From NCBI RefSeq assembly GCF_026130545.1, contig NZ_JAMOIM010000019.1, forward strand, positions 50,065-114,064: a stretch of DNA of 64,000 nt. The letters are read 5' to 3'. This stretch comes from Lichenifustis flavocetrariae (GTDB lineage Bacteria > Pseudomonadota > Alphaproteobacteria > Rhizobiales > Beijerinckiaceae). The position numbers and the translations under genes were made by a program. The first letter of the stretch is position 1. The number at the start of each line of letters is the position of its first letter. Of the stretch, positions 15,972 to 25,125 are shown one piece after another. The notes below the pieces were generated by a model. It saw only the letters and a list, made by a program, of their open reading frames with translations, was not told the DNA's origin and did no database searches.

Positions 15972-18574
15972 CAGAGGGCCCTCCGGATCTGGCGTTGCCG
16001 GGCCGTGCGGCGCGCCACCACGGCATCGATGGTGATCGCCGCCACGATGACGAGCCCATAGATGCCATCGAGCCAGAGCGGGTCCACGCGGACCAGGATG
16101 AGGCCGTTCTTGATGATCAGCAGCGTGACCGCGCCGAGCACCACCCCGACGACGCTTCCCGCCCCGCCTCGGATCGCCACACCTCCGACGACGACCGCGG
16201 CGATCACCGTCAGTTCATAGCCGAGGGCCACGCGGGCATCGACCGTGGCATAGCGTGACGCCCAGAGCGCCCCGTCGAAGCCGGCGAGCAGGCCCGAAAA
16301 CGCGAAGGCGGTCATGATCCGCCGCCGGGCCGGAATACCGATGAGCCGGGCCCCATCCGGATTCGAGCCGACCGCGAAGAGGTCGCGGCCTGCCGGCCGC
16401 CGGCGCAGCACGAAGCCGACGACGAGCATCACGATGGCGGCGATGATCACGATGCCCGGGATTCCGAAAAGCTTGGCATTGGTCAGGTCGAGCCAGGCCG
16501 GCGGCACGTCGTCGGCGCTGATCTGCTTGCCGCCTGTCAGGACGCTGCAGAGCCCCCGGTAGAGCGCCAAGGTGCCGAGAGTCACCACGATCGCCGGCAC
16601 CCCGCCGAAGGTCACGATGGCACCGTTGAGCAGCCCGCAGGCAAGCCCTACGAGACAGGCGATGCCGAGCGCGCCCGGCACGCCGATGCCGGGGTGAAGG
16701 TGCAGGGCATCGGCTGAGATATAGGCCGCAAGGCCGATGACGGAGGCGATGGAGAGGTCGATGTTTCGCGTCAGCAGCACGAGCATCTGGCCGGCGGCGA
16801 CGATCATCAGAAGAGCCGCGTCCATCGACAGGGCCGTGATGTTCGAGGGGCTGAAGACGCGCGGATTGATGATCGAAACGGGAATCAGAACCGCGATGAC
16901 GGCCGCCACCAGCCCGAGCTCGCGGCCAAGGAAGCGGGCCGGTCCAGCCGCGTTCGGCTTCGCGTCCGGAAAGGCAGCCCGTGCGGTGGCCTCGGACGCA
17001 TCGGGTTGCGGCACCGACGTCAGAGGCGGAGCCGAATCGGTGGCAGCCGTCAGCACCGCTTCCTGTGTCGCCTCCGCGCGCGGCAGCTCGGCCGTCACCC
17101 GCCCCTCGCGGAACACCACGATGCGGTCGCACATCCCGAGCAGTTCGGGCATTTCCGACGAGATCAGCAGGATGGCGATGCCCTGCTTCGCGAGATCCGC
17201 GATCATGGCGTGGACCTCGGCCTTGGAGCGAACGTCGATGCCCTGCGTCGGCTCGTCGAGAATGAGCACGCGCGGCTCGGTGGCGAGCCATTTCGACAGC
17301 ACGACCTTCTGCTGATTGCCCCCCGACAGCGTCCGCACAGGTTGCTCGTAGCTGTTGAATTTCAGCGTCAAGCGGTCGAGATGGGGCTTCACCAGGGCCA
17401 TCTCGCGGGCGCGGCTGATCAGCCCGATGGGCGCGGCCTTGTCGATCACGGCGAGCGAGGCATTGTCGCGGATCGCGAAATCCATGATGAGGCTCTGCCC
17501 CAGCCGATCTTCGGAGACGTAGGCGATACCTGCCGCCATGGCCTGCGTCGGTCCGGCGAAGGAGACAGGCTTGCCGTCGAGCCGGATGGTCCCGGCATTC
17601 GGCTGGTCGATCCCGAACAGAACGCGTGCGACCTCGGTGCGCCCACTGCCCACAAGGCCGCCGAATCCGACGATCTCGCCGGCCCGCAGCGTGAAGGACA
17701 CGTCCTCGAAAACACCCGTCCGCGTGAGACCTTCGACGGCGATGCGGCCCGCGCCGGCTTCGGCATGGCTCTTCGGGTAGAGGTTGGCGAGCTCGCGGCC
17801 GACCATGAGTTGAACGGCCCGTTCGGATGGCACCTCGCGGGTCGGGTAGGTGCCGATAAGACGCCCGTCGCGCAGCACGGTGATGCGGTCCGCGACCCGG
17901 TAGATTTCCTCCATGCGATGGCCGACGAACATCATGGCGACGTTCTGCGCGCGGAGGTCATTGATAACGCCGAACAGCCGCTCGACCTCGCCGCGCGACA
18001 GGGCGGCCGTGGGTTCATCCATGATCAGGACGCGCGCATTGACCGACAGCGCTCGCGCGATCTCGACGAGTTGTTGCTCGGAACTGCGAAGGCCCCCGAG
18101 CACCTGGTCGGGCGCACAGCGCAGCCCGACGATCTTCAGCAGGTCAGCGGCCCGATCATGGATCTGCGCCCGGTCGAGGTTGCCGAATCGGTCCCGCGGC
18201 GCGTGGCCCATGAAAACGTTTTCGGCCACCGGCAGGTCGGCAAACAAGCCGGGATGCTGATGCATGACCGCGATGCCGCTGTGCAGCGCATCGAGCGGAG
18301 AGCGGAGCACGACCGGCGTGCCATCGATGACGACATGGCCGGTGTCGGGCCGGTGCACGCCGGCCAGCATCTTCACGCAGGTGCTCTTGCCGGCTCCGTT
18401 CTCGCCGAGCAGCGCCAGCACCTCACCGGCACGCAACTCGAACGAGACGTCGCTGACCGCAAGAACGCCGCCGAACGCCTTCGTGGCATGGTCGACGCTC
18501 GCCACCACGCGCCCAGACGACGTCGCGCGCGCCTCGCTTGCACCTGCAGACGTGGCCGCTGCCGTGACAGCCAT
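15971..18574 (-). CDS. ABC ATPase-permease fusion for sugar import
   Basis: From ATG 18574 (an SD-like GAGGGA lies 7 nt before it) the protein has 867 residues; the frame continues to a TTG at 18628. Residues ~20-510 are a tandem RbsA/RhaT-type ATPase: Walker A GENGAGKST at 57-65, signature SGGNQQKVVLSKW, and a Walker B LILDEPTQGID in the second half. After a ~40-residue Ala/Pro-rich linker, residues ~545-867 are a complete CUT2 permease with LTRNIDLSIASVIGLA and AVGSNPDGARLIG. These are normally two genes. The other permease and the binding protein follow on the same strand. Confidence 0.9.
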   Translation of the reverse strand: MAVTAAATSAGASEARATSSGRVVASVDHATKAFGGVLAVSDVSFELRAGEVLALLGENGAGKSTCVKMLAGVHRPDTGHVVIDGTPVVLRSPLDALHSGIAVMHQHPGLFADLPVAENVFMGHAPRDRFGNLDRAQIHDRAADLLKIVGLRCAPDQVLGGLRSSEQQLVEIARALSVNARVLIMDEPTAALSRGEVERLFGVINDLRAQNVAMMFVGHRMEEIYRVADRITVLRDGRLIGTYPTREVPSERAVQLMVGRELANLYPKSHAEAGAGRIAVEGLTRTGVFEDVSFTLRAGEIVGFGGLVGSGRTEVARVLFGIDQPNAGTIRLDGKPVSFAGPTQAMAAGIAYVSEDRLGQSLIMDFAIRDNASLAVIDKAAPIGLISRAREMALVKPHLDRLTLKFNSYEQPVRTLSGGNQQKVVLSKWLATEPRVLILDEPTQGIDVRSKAEVHAMIADLAKQGIAILLISSEMPELLGMCDRIVVFREGRVTAELPRAEATQEAVLTAATDSAPPLTSVPQPDASEATARAAFPDAKPNAAGPARFLGRELGLVAAVIAVLIPVSIINPRVFSPSNITALSMDAALLMIVAAGQMLVLLTRNIDLSIASVIGLAAYISADALHLHPGIGVPGALGIACLVGLACGLLNGAIVTFGGVPAIVVTLGTLALYRGLCSVLTGGKQISADDVPPAWLDLTNAKLFGIPGIVIIAAIVMLVVGFVLRRRPAGRDLFAVGSNPDGARLIGIPARRRIMTAFAFSGLLAGFDGALWASRYATVDARVALGYELTVIAAVVVGGVAIRGGAGSVVGVVLGAVTLLIIKNGLILVRVDPLWLDGIYGLVIVAAITIDAVVARRTARQRQIRRAL

Positions 18575-18890
18575 GAGCATTCCCTCGATCACGCCCGCTC
18601 TCTGATCGTGCGGCAGGCTGTTACTCAAAGGACAGCATGTCTGCAGGGCGCGTCAAGCTGCCTTCCAAGTCTCGATGGAACTGATCGCGAGATTGCAGTC
18701 GGTCGACACCGGCCGTCTGCGGTGGGTACTTAAGCGGGTCAGAGTTCGGGCAACACTATGATGTCCGCGTTTGGCGCATCTTGGCCGAGACTCCGATACA
18801 GTGGCCCTGGTGGTTGGCAACCGTGCCCCGCTCCGATCGGGGGGACTCCGTTTTCCGAGATGCTGATGCGTTTCATCGATTGGTTTTGGC
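18575..18890. other. Upstream region of the fusion ABC operon
   Basis: About 316 bases between the divergent fusion gene and the small membrane ORF. It should hold the promoter of the leftward ABC operon. I see no clear -35/-10 pair, regulator site or gene. Confidence 0.4.
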
Positions 18891-19139
18891 TTGATCGACA
18901 CACGGGGTCAGATCGTTGTCGCGCAGTGGCCGAACGTCTGGCTATGGATCTTCGCAACCGCTTCTGTTGTCGAGATGATCACCAACACAGCGGGACCAGC
19001 GGGCATTGCTGCCCACATCGTTGCGACGGCGTGCCTGGTGATCTGGGCCGGTGACGAGTTGCTGCGCGGTGTAAATCCGTGGCGGCACTGCCTCGGGGCT
19101 GCAGTGCTGATCGGATTGACGATGAGGGTCGTCGTCTGA
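18891..19139 (+). CDS. Small membrane protein of unknown function
   Basis: An 82-residue ORF with a TTG start candidate (the frame is closed upstream at 18864). It has two or three hydrophobic stretches (WPNVWLWIFATASVVEMI, AAHIVATACLVIWAGDELL, LGAAVLIGLTMRVVV) and a conserved-looking LLRGVNPWRH loop, as in short inner-membrane proteins common in proteobacteria. The start could lie further in. No partner gene is evident. Confidence 0.45.
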   Translation: MIDTRGQIVVAQWPNVWLWIFATASVVEMITNTAGPAGIAAHIVATACLVIWAGDELLRGVNPWRHCLGAAVLIGLTMRVVV

Positions 19140-19466
19140 CTTTGGATCACACAACGAAGCCTTCATGAACCGAGCATCCCGGCGCGACGCCATCCGTCTT
19201 CCCAGGGCAGGCGCGCTGTCCGCGGCGTTGTCGAGGTCTCAATCACGGTGGTCGATGTGCAAGCTTCGGCCTGGCCCCTCGATCAGAGCGCTCTCTTGCG
19301 AAAGCCGCGGTAACACAGCGCCGCCGCGACTGGCCGGTTTACGGCGGTGCCGTCTGCCAATCTGCAGAAGGCGGGGTTGAGTGAACGGCAGCTCCTGACC
19401 CGACCGATTGATTCGTACGCGAACTGGGCTCAAATCATCATGGAGGGCTTCTCAGAGAAGCTCACC
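19140..19466. other. Intergenic, no gene; hairpin before recombinase copy 2
   Basis: No supportable ORF. Right before the ATG at 19467, GGCTTCTCAGAGAAGCTC can form a hairpin. Copy 1 has an equivalent hairpin at the same place, so this 5' element belongs to the recombinase unit. Confidence 0.5.
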
Positions 19467-20081
19467 ATGACAACGTCTCAGCAAACCCCAAAGGTATCGT
19501 GGAACCGCGGTCGGATCATCGGGCTCAAACCCTAGCATATCCGGGCCATTCGCACTCGCCTCCAGCATGATGGCCACGTTCGCGACCTAGCGATGTTCAA
19601 CGTCGCGATCGACAGCAAGCTGCGCGACTGCGATTTGGTCAAACTGGACGTGGCCGACATCCAACTGGGTGACAGCGTGCGCTTGCGCACCACGGTGGTG
19701 CAGCAGAAGACCGGCCGCCCAGTGCCCTTCGAACTCACCAGACCTACGCGGGATGCCGTGACGGCTTGGCTCAAGAAGCGCGGCCTGCGATCAGGTGACT
19801 GGCTGTTCCCGAGCCGGAGCCACCCTGGCGACCATGTCACGACACGGCAGAACAGCCGGCTTGTCGATGAGTGGGTTGCGCTCGCCGGGCCCGATCTGGC
19901 GGCGTATGGCACCCACAGCATGCGGCGCACGAAGGTGGCGCTCCTATACAAGCGAACCCAGAATCCTCGGGCTTGTCAGCTTCTGCTCGGGCATAGCAAG
20001 CTGGAGAGCACCGTCCGATATCTTGGCGTCGAGGTGGACGACGCCCTGGTCCTCTCCGAGCAAACCGATCTGCAAGCCTGA
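19467..20081 (+). pseudogene. Short tyrosine recombinase, copy 2 (nonsense and small deletion)
   Basis: The protein begins MTTSQQTPKVSWNRGRIIG and then meets a TAG at 19533-19535. The same frame reopens at HIRAIRTRLQHDG. Compared with copy 1, four codons are missing next to the stop. The catalytic part is complete and close to copy 1: GTHSMRRTKVALLYKRT and QLLLGHSKLESTVRYLG. It lies 6.4 kb from copy 1 in the same orientation. An internal ATG at 19593 could give a ~160-residue protein with all visible catalytic motifs. Confidence 0.85.
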
Positions 20082-20335
20082 CCGCGGCGGCGGAGCGCCG
20101 CCGCTTGCGACCAAGTCGAGTGGGCAGCTGAGAAAGATTGAGCGTCCGAATCCAGACGTCCCGCTGAGCGCCCATTAAGTCATTCAATGGCGTCAGCACT
20201 CGTACCGGTTACCAGATATTCGCTCCAGACGGCCTGCCGCGCTGGTTGGGGTGTCCAGGCCGGTTTGATCTGCGGTTGGCGTAAGCCTGCGGGCTATGAA
20301 GTTGTCGGTAACAAGCCGGCGGTATCATCAGAGTG

Positions 20336-21166
20336 TCAATCCGGATTTCTCGCGAGCTTGGACCTGAAGTCTTCCAGTTCTGCGCCGGGTGCATCGGTGC
20401 ATTCCGCCGCGGCGGGATAGGATCCCAATCTCACATCTAACCGGAACAGGGTCAGGGCGCGGACGCGTTCGTCTCGCACGGCCTGAAGCTTGCCCGCCAG
20501 GTCTCCCCATGCCCGTGCGTGCCTGGGGCGGCGTCCGGCATCGCCGCAGATGTCGGACGTGAACAGAAAGATGACGTCCGCACTCGCTCCCGACCCGAGC
20601 GAGACGGTGACAAGCGAGGTGCGCCGGTTGATCTCCGCCATCATGGGGGCCGCAATGATCTCGCACTCGACCGCGAAGGCACCAGCGTCCTCTAACCTGC
20701 GAAACCGATCCCAGAGGTCCAGGGCTTCGGCCGCGGTCTTGCCCACCGCCCGCACGCTGCCCACCCAGGTCGATTTGCGCGGGACGAAGCCGAGATGGCC
20801 CATGACGGGGATCTGTTCATGGGCGAGCATCCGGACTGTGTCCGTGCCGCGCCCCGTGATCACCGCATCGGCGCCGGCCGTGATAGCCGTGAAGGCGGTG
20901 CGCAGGATTTCGTCGCCCGTCACGGCGTCAGCGAACCCGAGCGCGGCGGTCACGAAGACGCGCCGCGAACCTTCGCGCACGCGCGGCACATTAGCAGCAC
21001 GGCAGACCACCATCTCGATCCCGGCGGCCTCTGCCGCGGCCGCTTCGTCCGCCGTCTCCGCGGTGACCTGCGTTGCATGCTCGCCCGTGCCCTTGAGCGC
21101 ACGCAGCCCGGCCACGGTCTGGCTGCGCTCGACGTCGCGGCCGCCGAAATCAAAGATGCGCGGCAT
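20336..21166 (-). CDS. PanB-like (ketopantoate hydroxymethyltransferase-fold) enzyme in a ribose-type operon
   Basis: A 276-residue TIM-barrel protein from ATG 21166. Its second half follows PanB closely in order: PVMGHLGFVPRKSTWVG, then AAEALDLWDRFRRLEDAGAF, AVECEIIAAPMMAEI and VSLGSGASADV. PanB adds a hydroxymethyl group from methylene-THF to 2-oxoisovalerate for pantothenate. Here it is the last gene of a pentose-type transport operon, overlapping rbsD by TGATG, with no panC or panD. A related aldol-type reaction or lyase on a sugar-derived keto acid is more likely; that is inference. The N-terminal third is less PanB-like. Confidence 0.75.
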   Translation of the reverse strand: MPRIFDFGGRDVERSQTVAGLRALKGTGEHATQVTAETADEAAAAEAAGIEMVVCRAANVPRVREGSRRVFVTAALGFADAVTGDEILRTAFTAITAGADAVITGRGTDTVRMLAHEQIPVMGHLGFVPRKSTWVGSVRAVGKTAAEALDLWDRFRRLEDAGAFAVECEIIAAPMMAEINRRTSLVTVSLGSGASADVIFLFTSDICGDAGRRPRHARAWGDLAGKLQAVRDERVRALTLFRLDVRLGSYPAAAECTDAPGAELEDFRSKLARNPD

Positions 21167-21627
21167 CAGGCCTTCATTTTCTTGGCGTAGTAGTCGGGCG
21201 CCACGACGCCAGGCTTGGAGAACCACTTGGGCACGTCGACACCCGAGTAAAGCAGGATGTTGCCCCAGGGGTCGAAGGCACCGGTCCGCACGATGACCTT
21301 GGCCTTGGCGGCCATTTCGGACAGGATCGCTTCGTGCTTCACCGGCGTGAATTCCGCGTCCGTGAAGAGGCGCTTGATCGTGGCGAGAAGCGGCGCGTTG
21401 TGCTCGGGCAGCGTGTCCGCATAGGCGACCCGCTCCGTGATCAGGCTTTCCGAGATGGGCGTCAGCACCGTCGCGAGATCGGGGACGTCCGGCACGATGG
21501 CGAGGTCGATGCGCCATGCGGTCGATGGGATCGGAAAGCCCGCGTCGCAAACGATCATGAGGTCGCCATGACCCATGGACGCGATGGCATGCGACAGTTC
21601 GGCGTTGAGCAGCTTGTTGCGGTTCAT
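21166..21627 (-). CDS. rbsD: RbsD-family D-ribose pyranase (or fucose mutarotase-like)
   Basis: A 153-residue RbsD/FucU protein. The conserved N-terminal LNAELSHAIASMGHGDLMIVCDAGFPIP contains the catalytic His of the family (within SMGHGD). RbsD interconverts pyranose and furanose forms of a pentose so that the kinase receives its true substrate. Start ATG 21627 overlaps the ribokinase stop (ATGA), and the stop overlaps the next start. The C-terminal part is slightly longer than in E. coli RbsD. Confidence 0.9.
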   Translation of the reverse strand: MNRNKLLNAELSHAIASMGHGDLMIVCDAGFPIPSTAWRIDLAIVPDVPDLATVLTPISESLITERVAYADTLPEHNAPLLATIKRLFTDAEFTPVKHEAILSEMAAKAKVIVRTGAFDPWGNILLYSGVDVPKWFSKPGVVAPDYYAKKMKA

Positions 21628-22574
21628 GGATTGCTCCTCCAGACGGTGTGTTTGGCTTCGGCGTAGAGTGCGTCCGCTTGGACCCGCGTCGGCAGGCTTG
21701 GTACGACGCCGAGCGTCTTGCATGCGATGCTGCCGCAGGCGACGCCGAAGCGGACCGCATCGACGATATCGCGGCCTTCGGCCAGCGCGACCGCAAAGCC
21801 CGAATTGAAGGCATCCCCGGCCCCCGTGGTATCGGTGACCTCGACCGGCACGGCCGGCACCGTCACGTCGAGGTCATCGGTCAGGATCAGCGCGCCGCTC
21901 CGACCGAGCGTGACCACGACATTGCCGACGCCGCGGCGGCGTAATTCGCCGGCCAGCTCGCGCGACGAGCGTGGATCGTCGGGCGACAGGCCGAGCAGAA
22001 TGCGGAGCTCGCTCTCGTTCGGCGTGAGGTAGTCGACATGGGCGAAGACCGAATCCGGCAAGGCGCGGGCAGGCGCGGGATTGAGAACGGTCTTGGCGCC
22101 GTGCCGGCGGCCCAATTCCATGGCGCGCGCGGCCGCTGCCGTCGGGATCTCGAGCACCGCCATGACGACGGCGCTTTCGGCGATGCGGCTTTCGCCCGCG
22201 TCGACTGCAGCCGCGTCCATGAGCTCGTTCGCACCCATGTCGAGAATGATGAAGTTCTCGCCCTTGTCGTTGAGGATGATGAAGCCGACGCCCGTGGCCC
22301 GCTCCTGGCGCGCGGTGACGAGCGCGGTGTCGACGCCCTCGGCCGCATAAAGGTCGGTTGCGATGCCGGCCAGCTTGTCGGTGCCGATCATCGCCAGCAG
22401 CGCCGAATGGGCGCCGAGCCGGGCCGTGCCCACAGCCTGATTCGAACCTTTGCCGCCCGGTCCCATGTCGAAATCCGTCCCGAGCATGGTTTCGCCGAAG
22501 ATCGGCAGTTTTGGGGCGCGCATGGTCAGCCCGACCGCGAAGCTTCCGATGACGGTGATCTTTGGTCGTGTCAT
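21624..22574 (-). CDS. rbsK: Ribokinase (PfkB family)
   Basis: A 316-residue PfkB carbohydrate kinase from ATG 22574. Both family signatures are present: the N-terminal GPGGKGSNQAVGTARLG near residue 38 and the C-terminal TDTTGAGDAFNSGFAVAL, which holds the catalytic Asp and the anion hole. It phosphorylates a pentose, probably ribose, after import. It overlaps rbsD by 4 nt and follows the ATPase gene after 10 nt, so it is part of the same transcript. Confidence 0.92.
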   Translation of the reverse strand: MTRPKITVIGSFAVGLTMRAPKLPIFGETMLGTDFDMGPGGKGSNQAVGTARLGAHSALLAMIGTDKLAGIATDLYAAEGVDTALVTARQERATGVGFIILNDKGENFIILDMGANELMDAAAVDAGESRIAESAVVMAVLEIPTAAAARAMELGRRHGAKTVLNPAPARALPDSVFAHVDYLTPNESELRILLGLSPDDPRSSRELAGELRRRGVGNVVVTLGRSGALILTDDLDVTVPAVPVEVTDTTGAGDAFNSGFAVALAEGRDIVDAVRFGVACGSIACKTLGVVPSLPTRVQADALYAEAKHTVWRSNP

Positions 22575-22584
22575 AGCCGCCCCC

Positions 22585-24099
22585 TCACGATGCCATGGCC
22601 CGCGCCAGGATCGCCTCTTCGTTGATGCCCTCGCCCCGCATCTCGCCGGAAATCCGGCCGGCGCGCAAAACGAGAACCCGCTCGGCATTCACGATCAGCT
22701 CGGGGATCTCGGACGAAATCATGACGATCGCGACGCCTTCGCCCGCGATGCCCCGGAGAATGGAATAGATCTCCGCCTTGGCGCCGACATCGATTCCACG
22801 GGTCGGCTCATGGAGGATGAGCACGCGCGGGTTGGTGACGAGGCTTCGGCCGAGGATGATCTTCTGCTGGTTGCCGCCCGACAGCGTGCCCAGCTTCTGC
22901 CCCAGGCGGGCGATGCGGGCATCGAGCCGTGCCACCTGGCCACGTGCTTCGCGCCGGATTGCGGCGCGCCGGAGCATGCCGCCGACCGAGAAGCGCGCGA
23001 GGGAGGCGGATATGACGTTGTCGGCCACGCTCATCGAGAGCAGACCGCTCGCGCCGCGGCGGTCGGCCGGCACGAACGACATGCCGTCGCGAATCGAGGC
23101 GAGAGGATCGGCGGGACGCAAATCCTTGTCGTCGATCGCCACGCGCCCCGTCCGTTCATGGAGGCCGAACAGGGCCTCGCCGAGTCCGTCCTTGCCGGAA
23201 TCGGGAAGGCCGCCGATGCCGAGGATCTCTCCGGCGTGCACGTCGAAGCTGATGTCGGAGAGCCCAGGCGCGGTCAGGTTCTCGATGGACAGGACGATCG
23301 GCGCATCCTCAGAACTGGCCGCGGGATTCCGATGCCATGGCGCCGTGTTGCCGAGGTCGCGCCCGACCATCGCCCTGATCAAGCGGTCTTCCGACAGGTT
23401 CTCGTTGTCGAGGGTTTCGATGGTGCGGCCGTCGCGCATGACCGTGATCCGATCGGCCAAGTGCAGCACCTCGTGCAGATGGTGCGACACGTAGATCACC
23501 GTGACGCCCTCTTCGCGAAGCTGCCGCACGACGTCGAACAGGCGTTCGCTCTCGCGCCGCGATAAGGCTGAATTGGGCTCGTCGAGCACGACAACCCTGG
23601 CGCGCTGGCGAATGGCCCGGGCAATTTCCACAAGCTGCATTTCGGCGACCGACAGGCGGCCGACCTTGGTGTCGGGATCGAGCGCTCCCATGCCGAGCCG
23701 CGCCAGCGCCGCACGGGCCTCGGCCCGCATCGTAGCGCGCGGAACGAACGACACGACGGAGCGGGTCGCCAGATCGGACATCATGATGTTCTCGGCGACG
23801 GTCATCGTTGGGCAGAGCGCCAGCTCCTGATAGACGACGACAATCCCGGCTGCGCGGCTTTCGAGCGCGGAGGCGAACCTTGTCGGTGCGCCATCCACCC
23901 GGATCTCGCCCTCGGTGGGTTGCAGGTCGCCCGCGAGGATATTCATAAGGGTGGATTTTCCCGCCCCGTTTTCGCCGATCACGGCGTGCACCTCGCCGGA
24001 TCGGAAGCTCACCGCGATGTGGTCGAGCGCGAGCACGCCGGGGAACCGCTTGGTCACCCCGGCGATCGCGATGAAGTCTGAATTTGCCATGTCTTTCAT
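22585..24099 (-). CDS. rbsA: CUT2 sugar ABC transporter ATPase (RbsA-like)
   Basis: A 504-residue tandem ABC ATPase. The first domain has Walker A IGENGAGKSTLMNILAG near residue 41, signature LSVAEMQLVEIARAI and Walker B VVLDEPNSALS. The second has LSGGNQQKIILGRS and LILHEPTRGIDVG; the usual LILDEPT Asp is His here, common in the second site of RbsA proteins, whose catalytic role is reduced. It energises uptake with the permease and binding protein encoded upstream. ATG 24090 is an alternative start. Confidence 0.92.
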   Translation of the reverse strand: MKDMANSDFIAIAGVTKRFPGVLALDHIAVSFRSGEVHAVIGENGAGKSTLMNILAGDLQPTEGEIRVDGAPTRFASALESRAAGIVVVYQELALCPTMTVAENIMMSDLATRSVVSFVPRATMRAEARAALARLGMGALDPDTKVGRLSVAEMQLVEIARAIRQRARVVVLDEPNSALSRRESERLFDVVRQLREEGVTVIYVSHHLHEVLHLADRITVMRDGRTIETLDNENLSEDRLIRAMVGRDLGNTAPWHRNPAASSEDAPIVLSIENLTAPGLSDISFDVHAGEILGIGGLPDSGKDGLGEALFGLHERTGRVAIDDKDLRPADPLASIRDGMSFVPADRRGASGLLSMSVADNVISASLARFSVGGMLRRAAIRREARGQVARLDARIARLGQKLGTLSGGNQQKIILGRSLVTNPRVLILHEPTRGIDVGAKAEIYSILRGIAGEGVAIVMISSEIPELIVNAERVLVLRAGRISGEMRGEGINEEAILARAMAS

Positions 24100-24120
24100 C
24101 TGAGACGAGGGGGCAGCCGC

Positions 24121-25089
24121 CTACTTCTTCGCGATTTGGTCGATGTTCTCCTTGGTGTAGATGCCGACGCCCGTGTCGATGCTGTCGATCGGTTGGCCAT
24201 GCAGGAACTTCACCAGCAGATCGACCGCCTCATAACCCTGCTTCTCGGGCGCCTGGTCGATCGCCGCCTGAACGTTGCCCGATTGCACGAGTTGGACCGT
24301 CTGGTCGAGCAGGTCGAAGCCGACCACCTTGACCTTGCCGGTCATGTTGTTGCGCTGGACCCAGGTGCCGGCGCCCGGGGTAGAGCAGCATTCGAGCGAC
24401 AGGATGCCGGTAACGCCGGGATTGGCCAGCATGGCATTCTCGATCTCCGAATAGATCTTCTGCGGATCGGTGCCGGTGTTGAGCGTCTTCACCACCTCGA
24501 TGCCGGGCGAGTCCTTCAGGGCCTCGCGCACGCCCTTTTCGCGGTCGAGCGACCATTGGGCGGCGGCGTCGATCGTCGTGATCATCACCTTGCCTTTGCC
24601 GTCCAGGACCTTGGACATCAGCTTGCCGGCCTCGCGACCTGACTGCACCAAGTCCTGGCCCGCGAAGGCGAGCCTTTTGCTGTTGGGATTGTCGGTATTG
24701 TAGGTCACGACCGGGATGCCGGCCTTCAGGAATCGGTCGATCACAGGGCCGAGTGCGTCACTCGAGACGGACGAAATGGCGAGGCCGTCCATCTTGCCCA
24801 TCAGCGTTTCGATCTCGTTGATCTGACCGTTGGCGTCGGCGCCGACCGGCCCGATGAACTGGGCGTTGACCTTGTCCTCCGTGGCGGCTTTGGCGACGCC
24901 CGCCCTGATGGCCGGTGCGAATTCATTCGAAACATCGTGATACGAAACATAGATGTCGAGCGGCTTGCCCGAGTCGATTTTGGCCTTGATGCGGTCCGCC
25001 AGCGGAAAATCGCCGAGCTTCGTGGCCGCCTGACTGGACAGCGGCAGCAGCACGATGGCGGCAGTGAGAAGAACGTTTCTGAGTTTCAT
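24121..25089 (-). CDS. rbsB: Sugar ABC transporter periplasmic binding protein (RbsB-like)
   Basis: A 322-residue type I binding protein with a signal peptide (MKLRNVLLTAAIVLLPLSSQ, cleavage near QAA-T). Strand motifs of the fold are visible: IYVSYHDVSNEFAPAIRAG, MDGLAISSVSSDALGPVID and GIPVVTYNTDNPNSK. A CC pair (LECCSTPGAG) in the ligand region is unusual. It is the second gene of the transporter set, 36 nt after the permease gene. Ribose is the best guess from the neighbours rbsK and rbsD. Confidence 0.88.
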   Translation of the reverse strand: MKLRNVLLTAAIVLLPLSSQAATKLGDFPLADRIKAKIDSGKPLDIYVSYHDVSNEFAPAIRAGVAKAATEDKVNAQFIGPVGADANGQINEIETLMGKMDGLAISSVSSDALGPVIDRFLKAGIPVVTYNTDNPNSKRLAFAGQDLVQSGREAGKLMSKVLDGKGKVMITTIDAAAQWSLDREKGVREALKDSPGIEVVKTLNTGTDPQKIYSEIENAMLANPGVTGILSLECCSTPGAGTWVQRNNMTGKVKVVGFDLLDQTVQLVQSGNVQAAIDQAPEKQGYEAVDLLVKFLHGQPIDSIDTGVGIYTKENIDQIAKK

Positions 25090-25125
25090 GGATACCCTCC
25101 CTCTTTAGCTTTTATTGACGACGTC

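Noticed and set aside
17006..18733. Plus-strand 575-codon ORF opposite the ABC fusion
   Set aside because: Shadow of the ATPase gene; no domain.
20336..21166. Calling the PanB-like gene true panB
   Set aside because: Operon context is sugar transport with no panC or panD, and the N-terminal part departs from PanB.
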